From Lachnospiraceae bacterium (GTDB lineage Bacteria > Bacillota > Clostridia > Lachnospirales > Anaerotignaceae), in assembly GCA_910576545.1 (NCBI GenBank), contig CAJTKM010000001.1, positions 1 through 64,000 on the forward strand: a stretch of DNA of 64,000 nt, written 5' to 3'. Shown here in pieces: positions 50,034 through 58,105 of the stretch. Under the pieces are notes generated by a model. That model saw nothing but the letters and a program-made list of their open reading frames with translations, had not been told where the DNA came from and did no database searches. A program made the translations under genes and the position numbers. Each line of letters starts with the position of its first letter. Position 1 is the first letter of the stretch.

Positions 50034-50486
50034 ATGAAAAGACAAATGAAAAAATGGCTCGGTATTTTTGCTGCGGCTTTTATTTGTTTTTCACCTGTCA
50101 GCGCACTGGCTGCCGAAACAGATACGCCCCTGACCATTACCAGCGGTTTGGATTTGGAATGTGAGGAGGCGGAATGTACCTTCAGCGAAGCCCGCATCGT
50201 TTATGGCGAGGCGGAGCCGGATACATGGATTACTTTCAAAGTTTCCGTGCCGGATCAAAACGGAGAGCCGGAGGAAATTTTTTCTGACGAATTCTCCGTA
50301 GGCTCCTTGGGGCTGTTCAGCGCAACACTGCCGCTGGAAATGGGCTATAATTATGTAACCCTGACTGCGGAGCTGGACGGTTCTGATGAAACCGCTGTGG
50401 AAGTAACGATTAAACGTGTTCCGCAGAAGGTGAAAAAGCAGTTACAGCGCATGATCGCGCTGCCAGGTATGACGGCTGAGCCATAA
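50034..50486 (+). CDS. Secreted protein of unknown function
   Basis: 150 residues from ATG 50034 (AAGGAGG 8 bases upstream). Cleavable signal: KKWLGIFAAAFICFSPVSALA. The mature part is a single acidic beta-rich domain (ARIVYGEAEPDTWITFKVS, LFSATLPLEMGYNYVTLTAE), resembling an Ig-like fold by pattern only, with a basic C-terminal tail. Not assigned to a family. The upstream phased repeats suggest activation by an OmpR-type response regulator. Confidence 0.75.
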   Translation: MKRQMKKWLGIFAAAFICFSPVSALAAETDTPLTITSGLDLECEEAECTFSEARIVYGEAEPDTWITFKVSVPDQNGEPEEIFSDEFSVGSLGLFSATLPLEMGYNYVTLTAELDGSDETAVEVTIKRVPQKVKKQLQRMIALPGMTAEP

Positions 50487-50563
50487 AACAGCAGAAAGAA
50501 ACGGCAGACGGGAAAGCGTGGAATGCGCTTTCTCGTTTCCTTCCTATTGGGGAAAAACAAAAA

Positions 50564-50592
50564 TTGCAAATCAGGGCGGTATATGGTACACT
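50564..50592 (+). promoter_or_regulatory. Promoter of the DUF4177-like gene
   Basis: TTGCAA (50564-50569), 17-bp spacer, TACACT (50587-50592), with TG at 50584-50585. It puts the transcript start near 50599, after the ATG at 50597. Confidence 0.7.
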
Positions 50593-50614
50593 GAACATGT
50601 CAGGGGGCGCAGAT

Positions 50615-50836
50615 GTGAAAAAATATGAGTACGTACAGATTCATATTGGACGGATGGACGGCTCAAAATCCGGAGAAATCCGGCAGGCTATCAATGACTA
50701 TGCCGCGAAGGGGTTTCGCTATGCCGGATTTGTGCCTGTGCGCGAAAATGACCGTGGAAGAATAACAGATATGGATTTGATATTCGAGAAGGACGCAGAG
50801 CCTTCCCCGGATAATGCGCAGCCGTTTCCCCTGTGA
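50615..50836 (+). CDS. DUF4177-like small protein
   Basis: 73 residues from GTG 50615, preceded by CAGGGGGCGCAGAT; the promoter position argues against earlier starts. KKYEYVQIHIG, EIRQAINDYAAKGFRYAGFVPV and DMDLIFEKD match the short alpha/beta pattern of DUF4177 proteins (beta strand, helix with a Gly-W/F-x-hydrophobic turn, strands). Cytoplasmic. Function unknown. Confidence 0.7.
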   Translation: MKKYEYVQIHIGRMDGSKSGEIRQAINDYAAKGFRYAGFVPVRENDRGRITDMDLIFEKDAEPSPDNAQPFPL

Positions 50837-50887
50837 AAGATAACATATATTTTATAAATATTGTAAATGGGATTTCTTTATTTATTC

Positions 50888-51055
50888 CCCATCGCACGAA
50901 GGCGATGGCAATCGGGGTCAAGGGGACTGAGAGCCCTGCGGGAGTTTGACGGCGCTGAGCCTCCGGTGGAAGCGTTCGTCCAGTGCCGACCGGCACCCTC
51001 AAGGCTTTGAGCCTAACCATTAACTCTTTGAATGGGGCAGAGCCCTACGGTCTTT
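50888..51055. repeat. Family A dispersed repeat, copy A13
   Basis: CATCGCACGAAGGCGATGG-like hairpin, GGGGTCAAGGGGACTGAGAGCCC (in part), TGCCGACCGGCA, CCCTCAAGGC and GGGGCAGAGCCC, GGTCTTTTT. Fills the 250-base gap before the YycH-like gene. Confidence 0.6.
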
Positions 51056-51089
51056 TTACACGAAAAAAACGAAAAAGCGGTGAGATCAA

Positions 51090-52508
51090 ATGAAGGTTTA
51101 CAAAATTACGAATTTTGTCGTTGTGCTTTTGGTCATAGCCGCTGTTTATCAAACAGGACAGTTATGGCTGGAAGGAACAACGGGCTATAACTTTTTTTAT
51201 GCGCTGGCGGAAAATTTTTCCGACCCGCGCCGTCAGGCGGATGGTAACGTCCTGCTTGCAACGCGTTACGCAGTCGGCGAGGGTGATGCTATGTTTTCTG
51301 TCTATTATCCGGACGATACCGGAAACAGTACCATGCTGAATGCGGCAAACCGCGCGCTGGAAGAAATCCTTGCCCCGAACGATTCTTCCCCGGAAAAAAC
51401 AACGGCGGACTGGAAAGAGATACTTGAGGACCGCTGTATTGTTATGCAGTATGATTTTATGATTGCAGGGGAGGAATATCTGAACAGCTATAAAAATCTG
51501 CGGAGCAGCCAGCGGCTGGAACGCTTTGATTATATCACTATTGTGCCTGCGCGCAGAACGGGCGAGGAAAGCCGTGCTTATTTCGTCAATTCTGATACGA
51601 ATGAATGTGTCATGTTCCGGTGCAGTGCAGGTGCCGCAAGCGCTTCCCTGTATCAGGTTTTGGAATGTAAAGAGGAGGACATGCTTTATATTTCGACAGG
51701 GCAGAGGACAAGTGCCTCTGTACTCTGGCGCAATCTTTTCGTGCCGCAGTGGGCAGTCCTGCCCTGTGAATACGCCCCGCTGACGCAGGAATTTGTATTC
51801 GAGCGGGACGGGGAGCCGAGCCGGGCCGCTTTGGAAAATACGGTTAAAAACTTTTTCCGTAATTTCTCTGTGGACTGGAGCACGCGTGATGGGAACGGCG
51901 TTTTTACGTTCAGCGACAGCCAGACGGTCGTAAAATACCATCCGTCCGAACGCCTGCTGGAATATTACAGCTACGAAAATTACGGCACTGACAAAAACCG
52001 CATGGGGCTTTTGGAGGGCTACCAAATCAGCTGCAACTTCCTGAAAAACGATACCTCCCTGCAAACGGATATCTACCTTGCGGATATCCAGCGAACGATC
52101 AATAACGAAATCATATATTATTTCGATTACGCGGTGGATAACCTTCCGGTCAGCCTTTCCCAGTCTGTGCAGGACCGCATCGGACAGCCGCACGCCATTC
52201 AGATTACACTGCGGAATCAGGCGGTAAAGGAATACCGGCGGTACGCGGTGAACTACCGGACAGCGGACGAAGCGACCGAGCAAATCAATGTGCAGTTTAT
52301 CGACGCGCTGGACGAGGCGAATAAAACGTATCAGGCTGTTGTGGAGGAAAAAGTCATAACGGACGTGAAAAATATTTCACTGGGCTATCATGTGGATTTG
52401 GCAGGCAGTATACGCCTGAAATGGTTTGTCACACTGTATGACTATACGTTTGTGGTGGATACCGAGCAGGAGCAGAATAACCTGACGGCAGTTTCCGCCA
52501 CGCCGTAA
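51090..52508 (+). CDS. Membrane-anchored protein resembling YycH
   Basis: 472 residues: one N-terminal signal anchor (VYKITNFVVVLLVIAAVYQTGQLWL, in part VVVLLVIAAVYQ) and a large outside domain with repeated alpha/beta character (YLNSYKNLRSSQRLERFDYI, VDWSTRDGNGVFTFSD, FKNFFRNFSV-type). The overall form (short inside, anchor, about 430 residues outside, WL/QLW after the anchor) resembles the WalK-regulating YycH proteins, but walK, walR and yycI are not adjacent, so the link is tentative. AAAAGCGGTGAG precedes the ATG. Confidence 0.55.
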   Translation: MKVYKITNFVVVLLVIAAVYQTGQLWLEGTTGYNFFYALAENFSDPRRQADGNVLLATRYAVGEGDAMFSVYYPDDTGNSTMLNAANRALEEILAPNDSSPEKTTADWKEILEDRCIVMQYDFMIAGEEYLNSYKNLRSSQRLERFDYITIVPARRTGEESRAYFVNSDTNECVMFRCSAGAASASLYQVLECKEEDMLYISTGQRTSASVLWRNLFVPQWAVLPCEYAPLTQEFVFERDGEPSRAALENTVKNFFRNFSVDWSTRDGNGVFTFSDSQTVVKYHPSERLLEYYSYENYGTDKNRMGLLEGYQISCNFLKNDTSLQTDIYLADIQRTINNEIIYYFDYAVDNLPVSLSQSVQDRIGQPHAIQITLRNQAVKEYRRYAVNYRTADEATEQINVQFIDALDEANKTYQAVVEEKVITDVKNISLGYHVDLAGSIRLKWFVTLYDYTFVVDTEQEQNNLTAVSATP

Positions 52509-52522
52509 AACAGCTGAAAATC

Positions 52523-52553
52523 AAAAGCCGGAGCAGCTTGCCTGTCCCGGCTT
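52523..52553. terminator. Bidirectional terminator
   Basis: AAGCCGG and CCGGCTT stem between the converging YycH-like and BlaR1-like genes. Confidence 0.6.
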
Positions 52554-52577
52554 GTATGTGTTTTATTTTAGATAGCT

Positions 52578-54818
52578 TTACGGCCTGTAAACCTCAGTGA
52601 CCTTTGCAATGAACGGTTCATCGTCCTTCCAGCCAAGCTCTACGGAATAGCTTTTGTCCGCATTGCTTCCGGCGAATTTCAGCATTTCCATCCATTCTTC
52701 ACAGCTGACCTGCTTCTGCCCGTCTGCGTCCCGTAACAGAATTACCGCATCATCGGCAACGGTAAACCCTTCAGCATTCCCGATATTCAGCACGAAATAG
52801 CCGTTGTTCGTCCGCCCGGTGGTATCTTCCACCCAAATCTGCGGCTCTACAAGCACGTCGTTGCCCTCCGGCATTTTGCTGATATTGCCCAGTTTCAGGT
52901 TATCCCAAAGCAGTTCCGCCGCTGCGTTTTTGTCGTCAAAATCATAGGGCTCGCTGTCTGAATCTATGTCTTTCCTGTAAAGCCGGAAGGTTTCGGGATA
53001 ACAGGTGTCCTCCGTCACATCTTCCGCCCCGGGCGCTGTCTGGCAGATAAAGCGATAAGCTTCCTTGTATTCCTGCAAAGCATAATACTCCCGGTAAAGC
53101 TTTTCGTATTCCTCAGGGTTGGTTTCCTTTTTTTCAAATATGTACTGTATGTCATCAGGGTCGCGGAAAGCATTGCGGTAATCTGCCCCTAATTCAAAAT
53201 CTACCATTATTTCATCATTTCCATTGGAAAGAGCCTTTTTTTGTACATCAAGAATCCAGAAAGAAATATTTTCTATCTCTTTATGGTCAAGTTGGAGCTG
53301 TTTCAGGACGGCTGTTATGCTTTCCCGCATGAAATCAAACACGCCGTTATCCAGTTCTTCATCGAACACGCCTGTCGATACGAAAGTGACATTGTTGTAA
53401 GGTTTTCCATCCTGCCGCAGGCTGGAACAGGTATCGAACGTCACCACAAACTCCCCGCCAATCTCCCCGAATTTCAAAATCTCTATCATTTCATAATGCT
53501 GGGGAATGCTGTCCTGCATATCGTAAACAATGGTTGCTTTATCGCCTGTCAGCGTGATTTCGTAATCGTTGACCCATGGACTGGAACCGCGGATATTGTG
53601 GAAGCTCCAATCCTCTCCTTCCTCGGCAATCCGTTCCTTTACAAACTGTTCCTTCATGCTTTCGCTCATCATATTGTAGCGGATTTCGCCTTCCCGATTG
53701 GCAAGGGCCTCCGCCCAGTCCGCCGCCATGCCTTTCAGCGTCTTGATTTTTTCTTCGCTTAAGGGCAGTGCAATCTGCTCTGCCCCGCCAAGCAGTACAG
53801 AGTCTGCCGCTTTTTGTACCGCGCAACCCGCGCCCGCCGCCAGCAGAAGTGCAAGCGCGAGCAGGGGAAGACCTTTCCGGCGCGTACCGCTGTCCAGAAT
53901 TTCGCAAAGGCGTTCCTTGAGCGTCTTTTTCCCGTCTGCAAAACAGGTGTTCAGCCCTTGCCGCAGTTCCAGCCCGCGTCCGGTTTCCCGCAGTATCATC
54001 AGCCCGTATGCTTTCCGGTAGGCGGCATCCTGCCCCCGCACTGCCTCCGCATCACAGGAAATCTCCAAATCCTTGTGTGCCTGCCGCGCAAGCAGATGTA
54101 CCAGCGGGTTGTACCAGTGCAGGCATTCCGCCGCGAATAACAGCAGTTTGTACCAGATATCCCGCCGCCTGCAATGTATCCATTCGTGGCGCAGTATCAT
54201 TTCCAGCTCGGTTTCGCTGTATTCCTCATGTGGGATATAGATTTTCGGCGAAAACAGCCCTGCCGCCATAGGGCTCTCGATTGCAGGGCAGACCAGCAGG
54301 GGAGGGCGTTTTTCTCCTCCAAGTGCGCCATAAAAGTTCTGCGTTAGTGCAGATGGCTGTGTTCCCCAGCGTTTCAGCATATGTGCCAGTCGGAACGACC
54401 GCCATGCAAACCGTGCCACAAGGAAGCCTGCGCCAACAGCCCAAACTGCCGTAAGGATATCCAAAGGCGCAGGGAGCGAAAGTCCGCCTGTTTTTTTTGA
54501 CGGGATCTCATTTTCCGTTGGCAGGATTGCCTGAGTGGTATGGATTTCTTGTGTAAGCGGCTCAGCTGTCCCGAAGCCAGCCGTCCATAGCGCGCCAGTG
54601 TCCAGCGTTTCCAGCTGCACCGGAACAGCATCTTCCGGTATGGACAGCCCAACGGGGCAGAGCAGGCGCAGCGTCAGCACGAGCCAGACCGCATAGGGCA
54701 ATTTTGCTGTGTACCTTCGGGAAAGGCGGGGCAGTAAAAGCAGCGCGCCGCCGATGACAAAAGCCGTCCAAAACCCGATTTTCAAATACCCTGAAAATAT
54801 TTCAGCCATGCTTCTCAC
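52578..54818 (-). CDS. BlaR1/MecR1-type M56 metallopeptidase with unusual sensor domain
   Basis: 746 residues. The N-terminal 330 form the M56 membrane protease with about four helices; the zinc motif is RHEWIHCRRRDIW (near residue 205), with the third ligand Glu downstream in HLLARQAHKDLEISCDAEAV (LEISCDAEA). After the last helix (LLALALLLAAGAGC) the outside domain is about 400 residues long and lacks the penicillin-binding S-x-x-K and K-T/S-G motifs of true BlaR1. Its first part (MAADWAEALANREGEIRYNMM, in part) looks NTF2/DUF4829-like. It overlaps blaI by 4 bases. Expected to cleave the repressor on sensing an unknown outside signal. Confidence 0.85.
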   Translation of the reverse strand: MRSMAEIFSGYLKIGFWTAFVIGGALLLLPRLSRRYTAKLPYAVWLVLTLRLLCPVGLSIPEDAVPVQLETLDTGALWTAGFGTAEPLTQEIHTTQAILPTENEIPSKKTGGLSLPAPLDILTAVWAVGAGFLVARFAWRSFRLAHMLKRWGTQPSALTQNFYGALGGEKRPPLLVCPAIESPMAAGLFSPKIYIPHEEYSETELEMILRHEWIHCRRRDIWYKLLLFAAECLHWYNPLVHLLARQAHKDLEISCDAEAVRGQDAAYRKAYGLMILRETGRGLELRQGLNTCFADGKKTLKERLCEILDSGTRRKGLPLLALALLLAAGAGCAVQKAADSVLLGGAEQIALPLSEEKIKTLKGMAADWAEALANREGEIRYNMMSESMKEQFVKERIAEEGEDWSFHNIRGSSPWVNDYEITLTGDKATIVYDMQDSIPQHYEMIEILKFGEIGGEFVVTFDTCSSLRQDGKPYNNVTFVSTGVFDEELDNGVFDFMRESITAVLKQLQLDHKEIENISFWILDVQKKALSNGNDEIMVDFELGADYRNAFRDPDDIQYIFEKKETNPEEYEKLYREYYALQEYKEAYRFICQTAPGAEDVTEDTCYPETFRLYRKDIDSDSEPYDFDDKNAAAELLWDNLKLGNISKMPEGNDVLVEPQIWVEDTTGRTNNGYFVLNIGNAEGFTVADDAVILLRDADGQKQVSCEEWMEMLKFAGSNADKSYSVELGWKDDEPFIAKVTEVYRP

Positions 54819-55195
54819 TCCTTTGTTTCCTGTTCGATAAACGCTTTCAGTTCCTCTAAATCTGCCTTGGTCACGGAGCGGCTCTCATATAAGCAAGCCA
54901 CCAAATCCCGCAGTGTGCCGCCCTGCCATTTCTGGAAATAGCGGCGGCTGTCCTCCGCAAGATATTCTTCTTCCGCCACCAGCGGCGTATAATAGCGGTT
55001 TTTGCCGTTTTTCTCCGTGGATAAAAATCCGCGCCCGACCAGCCGCCCCAGCAGGGTCTGCAATGCGGAAAGATTCCAGGGGCGTTCTTTTTGCAGTTCT
55101 TCCCTGATTTCCGATGTGCTTGCGGGGGCGTCCATGTGCCAGATGGCCTGCATCACCCGCAGCTCCGTATCCGGCAGTTTTTCTTTTTTCATCAT
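54815..55195 (-). CDS. blaI: BlaI/MecI-family repressor
   Basis: 126-residue winged-helix repressor: LPDTELRVMQAIWHMDAPAS, LSALQTLLGRLVGRGFLSTEKNGKNRYYTPLV (in parts) and the C-terminal dimer helices. In BlaR/MecR systems the paired protease triggers its cleavage. It is first in the operon and its own promoter contains a TGTATGTTT/AAACATACA dyad, so it is autoregulated. No beta-lactamase gene is present. Confidence 0.92.
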   Translation of the reverse strand: MMKKEKLPDTELRVMQAIWHMDAPASTSEIREELQKERPWNLSALQTLLGRLVGRGFLSTEKNGKNRYYTPLVAEEEYLAEDSRRYFQKWQGGTLRDLVACLYESRSVTKADLEELKAFIEQETKE

Positions 55196-55207
55196 ATCAC
55201 CTACGTT

Positions 55208-55253
55208 TGTATGTTTTTATATTAAACATACACCTGTATGTTATATTTGTCAA
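55208..55253 (-). promoter_or_regulatory. blaI promoter and operator
   Basis: Minus strand TTGACA (55253-55248), 17-bp spacer, TATGTT (55230-55225). The dyad TGTATGTTT (55208-55216)/AAACATACA (55224-55232) covers the -10, and a third half-site TGTATGTT lies at 55235-55242. Confidence 0.8.
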
Positions 55254-55289
55254 TAGGGAATTTTGTTTTCCAGTGCGTTATGCTCACGC

Positions 55290-55318
55290 TTGACAAGCAG
55301 AAAAACAGACATTACCAT
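55290..55318 (+). promoter_or_regulatory. Promoter of the SUKH gene
   Basis: TTGACA (55290-55295), 17-bp spacer, TACCAT (55313-55318). Confidence 0.65.
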
Positions 55319-55354
55319 AAATATATAGAAAATATGCGAAAAAAGGGGACGGCG

Positions 55355-56014
55355 ATGATGTCATTGGCAAAGGAATATATAAAACGGCTGCGCGAACGGG
55401 AACAGGGCCTATTTCCGGAGCCGCTGAAAGAATCCGCGCTGACAGAAACGGATATATTGGAGATAGAACGGGGGCTGGGATATGCTCTGCCGGAACAGTA
55501 TCGGGAATTTCTGCAAAGCTGGCAGTTGCCGGAATGGGCGTTTACGGTTTACGTTACTTTTTGCGGGGATTATCCAAATTGTTTTTGGAAAACGTATTCC
55601 AGAGAAAAGGGCGGCTATATCCCTTCGGAATTTGGGGACACTGTGACGGTAGATCTGGTATGGTATGGCAGTTATGGGAACTGTGCTGCGGATTATCTGG
55701 GGCTTTTGAAACGTCAGGCGGGAGAGATGACAGCGTGGCTGGAAGCGGGATTTATTCAGCTTGGCGCGTACTATATGGAGGATTATTTTTTGTTTTATGA
55801 TTTGGCCTGGGGGAATGTACGCGGAATCCATAATGAGGATATTTATGAGGTAGAGGATCGGGACGGTCCTGCCGCAGTGCGGGCATTTATGGAGCGGGAA
55901 GCGGTCCTGATTTTTCCGGACTTCAATACATTCCTGCGCTTTGCCTGCCTCGGTGAGCCTTATGATGAGGAGGAAATGATTTTTCGGGGAACAGATCAAA
56001 ACAGTAAATCATAA
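55355..56014 (+). CDS. SMI1/KNR4 (SUKH) family protein
   Basis: About 219 residues from ATG 55355 (or 55358) after GGGGACGG; the promoter excludes the upstream part of the frame. SUKH features: the helix LTETDILEIERGLGYALPEQYREFL (in part IERGLGYALPEQYREFL) typical of the family start, and later ADYLGLLKRQAGEM and a C-terminal FPDFNTFLRFACL. Many SUKH proteins are immunity proteins for polymorphic toxins; no toxin gene is adjacent, so it is an orphan or housekeeping member. Confidence 0.82.
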   Translation: MMSLAKEYIKRLREREQGLFPEPLKESALTETDILEIERGLGYALPEQYREFLQSWQLPEWAFTVYVTFCGDYPNCFWKTYSREKGGYIPSEFGDTVTVDLVWYGSYGNCAADYLGLLKRQAGEMTAWLEAGFIQLGAYYMEDYFLFYDLAWGNVRGIHNEDIYEVEDRDGPAAVRAFMEREAVLIFPDFNTFLRFACLGEPYDEEEMIFRGTDQNSKS

Positions 56015-56034
56015 CTGCCTTTTGCAGGATAATA

Positions 56035-56065
56035 AAAAGACAGTATGCAAAATACTGTCTTTCTT
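56035..56065 (+). terminator. Terminator after the SUKH gene
   Basis: AAAGACAGTAT pairs perfectly with ATACTGTCTTT around GCAAA, then CTT. Confidence 0.85.
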
Positions 56066-56068
56066 GGC

Positions 56069-56114
56069 GTTGCCATAAGAAAATTTCATTTTTGGAGCGG
56101 CTGAAAAATGAGGC
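56069..56114 (+). repeat. Family C solo arm, copy C3
   Basis: CGTTGCCATAAGAAAATTTC then TTTTTGGAGCGGCTGAAAAA; left arm only, continuing directly into family A copy A14. Confidence 0.65.
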
Positions 56115-56345
56115 CAGGGGGTGCTGAATGTCCGACGGACATTCGTTTAGCACCGACCGGAGCGGAGCGAAAACAGTCCCTTTCGGGGTCTGGGGCAGAG
56201 CCCCATTTATCACCTGTCTTATGTATTTATTCATGTGAATGAATATTTTTTGAATTGCCATTCCAGCCGCACGGAGGTGCGGCTGAAAATGGGGTCAAGG
56301 GGCGTGTCCCTTGCGGGGTGCGGGGCAGAGCCCCGCAGTCTTTTA
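56115..56345. repeat. Family A dispersed hairpin repeat, copy A14
   Basis: GTCCGACGGACATTCG, GCACCGACCGGAGCGGAG, CCCTTTCGGGG, CAGCCGCACGGAGGTGCGGCTG-type hairpin, GGGGCGTGTCCC and GCAGAGCCCCGCAGTCTTTT. Contains two consecutive right-half units. Confidence 0.7.
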
Positions 56346-56351
56346 CATACA

Positions 56352-56948
56352 TCACATCTCCCGCCTGCCCTCCAGCGCGCGGGATAACGTGATTTCGTCC
56401 ACATACTCCAAATCCCCGCCGACAGGCACGCCGTTCGCGATGCGCGTGACCTTCACGCCCAAAGGCTTTAACAGCCTGCTGATGTACATTGCTGTGGCTT
56501 CGCCCTCCACATTCGGGTTGGTGGCGAGTATCACCTCGTCCACGCCGCTGTCGATCCGCCTTAAAAGCTCCTGTATACGAATATCCTGCGGCGTAACGCC
56601 TGTCATAGGCGAAATCGCCCCATGCAGTACATGGTATACCCCGTGGTATTCTTTCGTCCGCTCATATGCCGCCATATCCCGCGGGTCCTCTACGACCATA
56701 ATCATTCTATGGTCGCGTTTGAGGTTCGCGCAGACAGGGCAGACCTCCTCCTCCGTCAGGTTGCAGCAGACAGAGCAGTAGCGCATTTTTTCCCGCGCCT
56801 CAATTATCGCCGCAGAAAGTGCCTCTGCCTTTTCCTGCGGCATATGCAGTATGTGGAACGCCAGCCGCTGCGCGGATTTTCCGCCGATGCCCGGCAGGGC
56901 AGCCAGCTCCTCAATCAGCTGGGTGATGGGGTTTCCATAATAATTCAT
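56352..56948 (-). CDS. recR: Recombination mediator RecR
   Basis: 198-residue RecFOR-pathway protein that loads RecA at gaps. N-terminal HhH ([20 protein letters not shown]), zinc finger [16 protein letters not shown], and Toprim domain [15 protein letters not shown] with the Walker-B-like [17 protein letters not shown]. Directly downstream of ybaB (15 bases), the usual ybaB-recR pair; dnaX, which normally precedes them, is absent here. Confidence 0.96.
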   Translation of the reverse strand: MNYYGNPITQLIEELAALPGIGGKSAQRLAFHILHMPQEKAEALSAAIIEAREKMRYCSVCCNLTEEEVCPVCANLKRDHRMIMVVEDPRDMAAYERTKEYHGVYHVLHGAISPMTGVTPQDIRIQELLRRIDSGVDEVILATNPNVEGEATAMYISRLLKPLGVKVTRIANGVPVGGDLEYVDEITLSRALEGRREM

Positions 56949-56963
56949 GATGTCCCCTCTTTA

Positions 56964-57305
56964 TCAGAACATGCCGCCCATACCGCCGGTCAGCCTGCCC
57001 ATTTCGTTGTTATACATTTCTTCTACCTGACGAAGCGCCTCGTTCATTGCGGAGATGATAAGGTCTTCCAGCATTTCCACATCATCAGGGTCAACAACGT
57101 CAGGGTTGATTTTCAATTCCTGTATTTCGCGCTTGCCGTTTATCGTTACTTTGACCGCGCCGCCGCCGCTCGTCATTTCCAGCGTGCGCTCCGCAAGCTC
57201 CTCCTGCTTTTCTGCCATTTGTTTCTGCATTTTCTGCGCCTGCTTCATCAGGTTGTTCATATTCATGCCGCCGAAGCCGCCGCCGGGAAATCCGCCTTTT
57301 GCCAT
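56964..57305 (-). CDS. YbaB/EbfC-family nucleoid-associated protein
   Basis: 113 residues. Gly/Asn/Met-rich start ([19 protein letters not shown]), then the YbaB dimer helix ([19 protein letters not shown]) and strands [21 protein letters not shown]. Binds DNA as a dimer. AAGGAGGAG precedes the ATG. Operon with recR. Confidence 0.94.
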   Translation of the reverse strand: MAKGGFPGGGFGGMNMNNLMKQAQKMQKQMAEKQEELAERTLEMTSGGGAVKVTINGKREIQELKINPDVVDPDDVEMLEDLIISAMNEALRQVEEMYNNEMGRLTGGMGGMF

Positions 57306-57418
57306 GTTGTACTCCTCCTTGTTTTACATCTGTATTACACATTGTATCGGAAAGCCGCGCTTCTGGCAAGCAAATTTGAAAAAAATCGAATATGCAGAGG
57401 GAGCCTTTTTTGACAAAC

Positions 57419-57450
57419 AAAAGCCCTGGGATTTCCCCGGGGCTTCCATT
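57419..57450 (-). terminator. Terminator of trxA
   Basis: AAGCCC-CGGGG-type stem: AAAAGCCCTGGG and CCCGGGGCTT pair; on the minus strand the stem runs into TTTTGTTTG. Confidence 0.65.
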
Positions 57451-57454
57451 TGCA

Positions 57455-57769
57455 TTATACCAATACGTCCATTTTCTCTTTCAAAAAATTCGCAGGGACT
57501 GCGCCGATTACCGCGTCGACGGGTTTGCCGTCCTTAAAGAAAATCATATTCGGTACGCTCATCACCTGATATTTCATAGCCAAATCGGCAGATTCGTCAA
57601 TATCCACCTTCACAATTTTCGCTTTGCCCGCGTATTCTGCCGAAAGCTGGTCCAGCACAGGGCCCATCATCTGGCAGGGACCGCACCATACAGCGGAAAA
57701 ATCCACCAATACGGGGATATTGCTTTCCAATACCTCTTTTTGAAACATATCTGATTTTACCTGCACCAT
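57455..57769 (-). CDS. trxA: Thioredoxin
   Basis: 104-residue disulfide reductase with the active site AVWCGPCQMMGP (Cys near residues 29 and 32), the cis-Pro in SVPNMIFFKDG and the buried Asp in LVDFSA. It has its own promoter and terminator. No thioredoxin reductase gene is adjacent. Confidence 0.95.
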   Translation of the reverse strand: MVQVKSDMFQKEVLESNIPVLVDFSAVWCGPCQMMGPVLDQLSAEYAGKAKIVKVDIDESADLAMKYQVMSVPNMIFFKDGKPVDAVIGAVPANFLKEKMDVLV

Positions 57770-57858
57770 AATGTCGTTACCTCCTTTTTATCGCTGTTCG
57801 AATTACAATCTTTCTGTATTCCATAGTATCCGGTTTGGTTTCTTTTTATGTTTCTGTC

Positions 57859-57887
57859 AGTATAACATAAAAAGGAAGAAAAATCAA
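57859..57887 (-). promoter_or_regulatory. Promoter of trxA
   Basis: Minus strand TTGATT (57887-57882), 17-bp spacer, TATACT (57864-57859), extended by an upstream TG. The AT-rich tract 57888-57960 lies just upstream of it. The rest of the 336-base gap holds only small hairpins. Confidence 0.7.
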
Positions 57888-58064
57888 TAATATTTCTTAA
57901 ATAATAATTATTATTATAAAAAGTTTTTCAAAATTTTTTACTTCCGGTGTATATTTCCCAAATCAGCGGCAATACTGAAGAACGAGGATGTTATTCTCCC
58001 CCATCGGGTGGACTTCCTTCGGGAAGGACGCCTTACAATAACATTCTTTCTACTTCTTCCCCTT

Positions 58065-58100
58065 AAAAAGGACGGCAGATTTCCTGCCGTCCTTTCTGTT
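58065..58100 (-). terminator. Terminator of the SLH gene
   Basis: AAAGGACGGCAG and CTGCCGTCCTTT pair around a short loop, flanked by A/T runs. Confidence 0.85.
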
Positions 58101-58105
58101 TCCCA

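Noticed and set aside
52578-55253. Beta-lactam resistance locus
   Set aside because: The BlaR1-like sensor lacks penicillin-binding motifs and there is no beta-lactamase or alternative PBP gene nearby.
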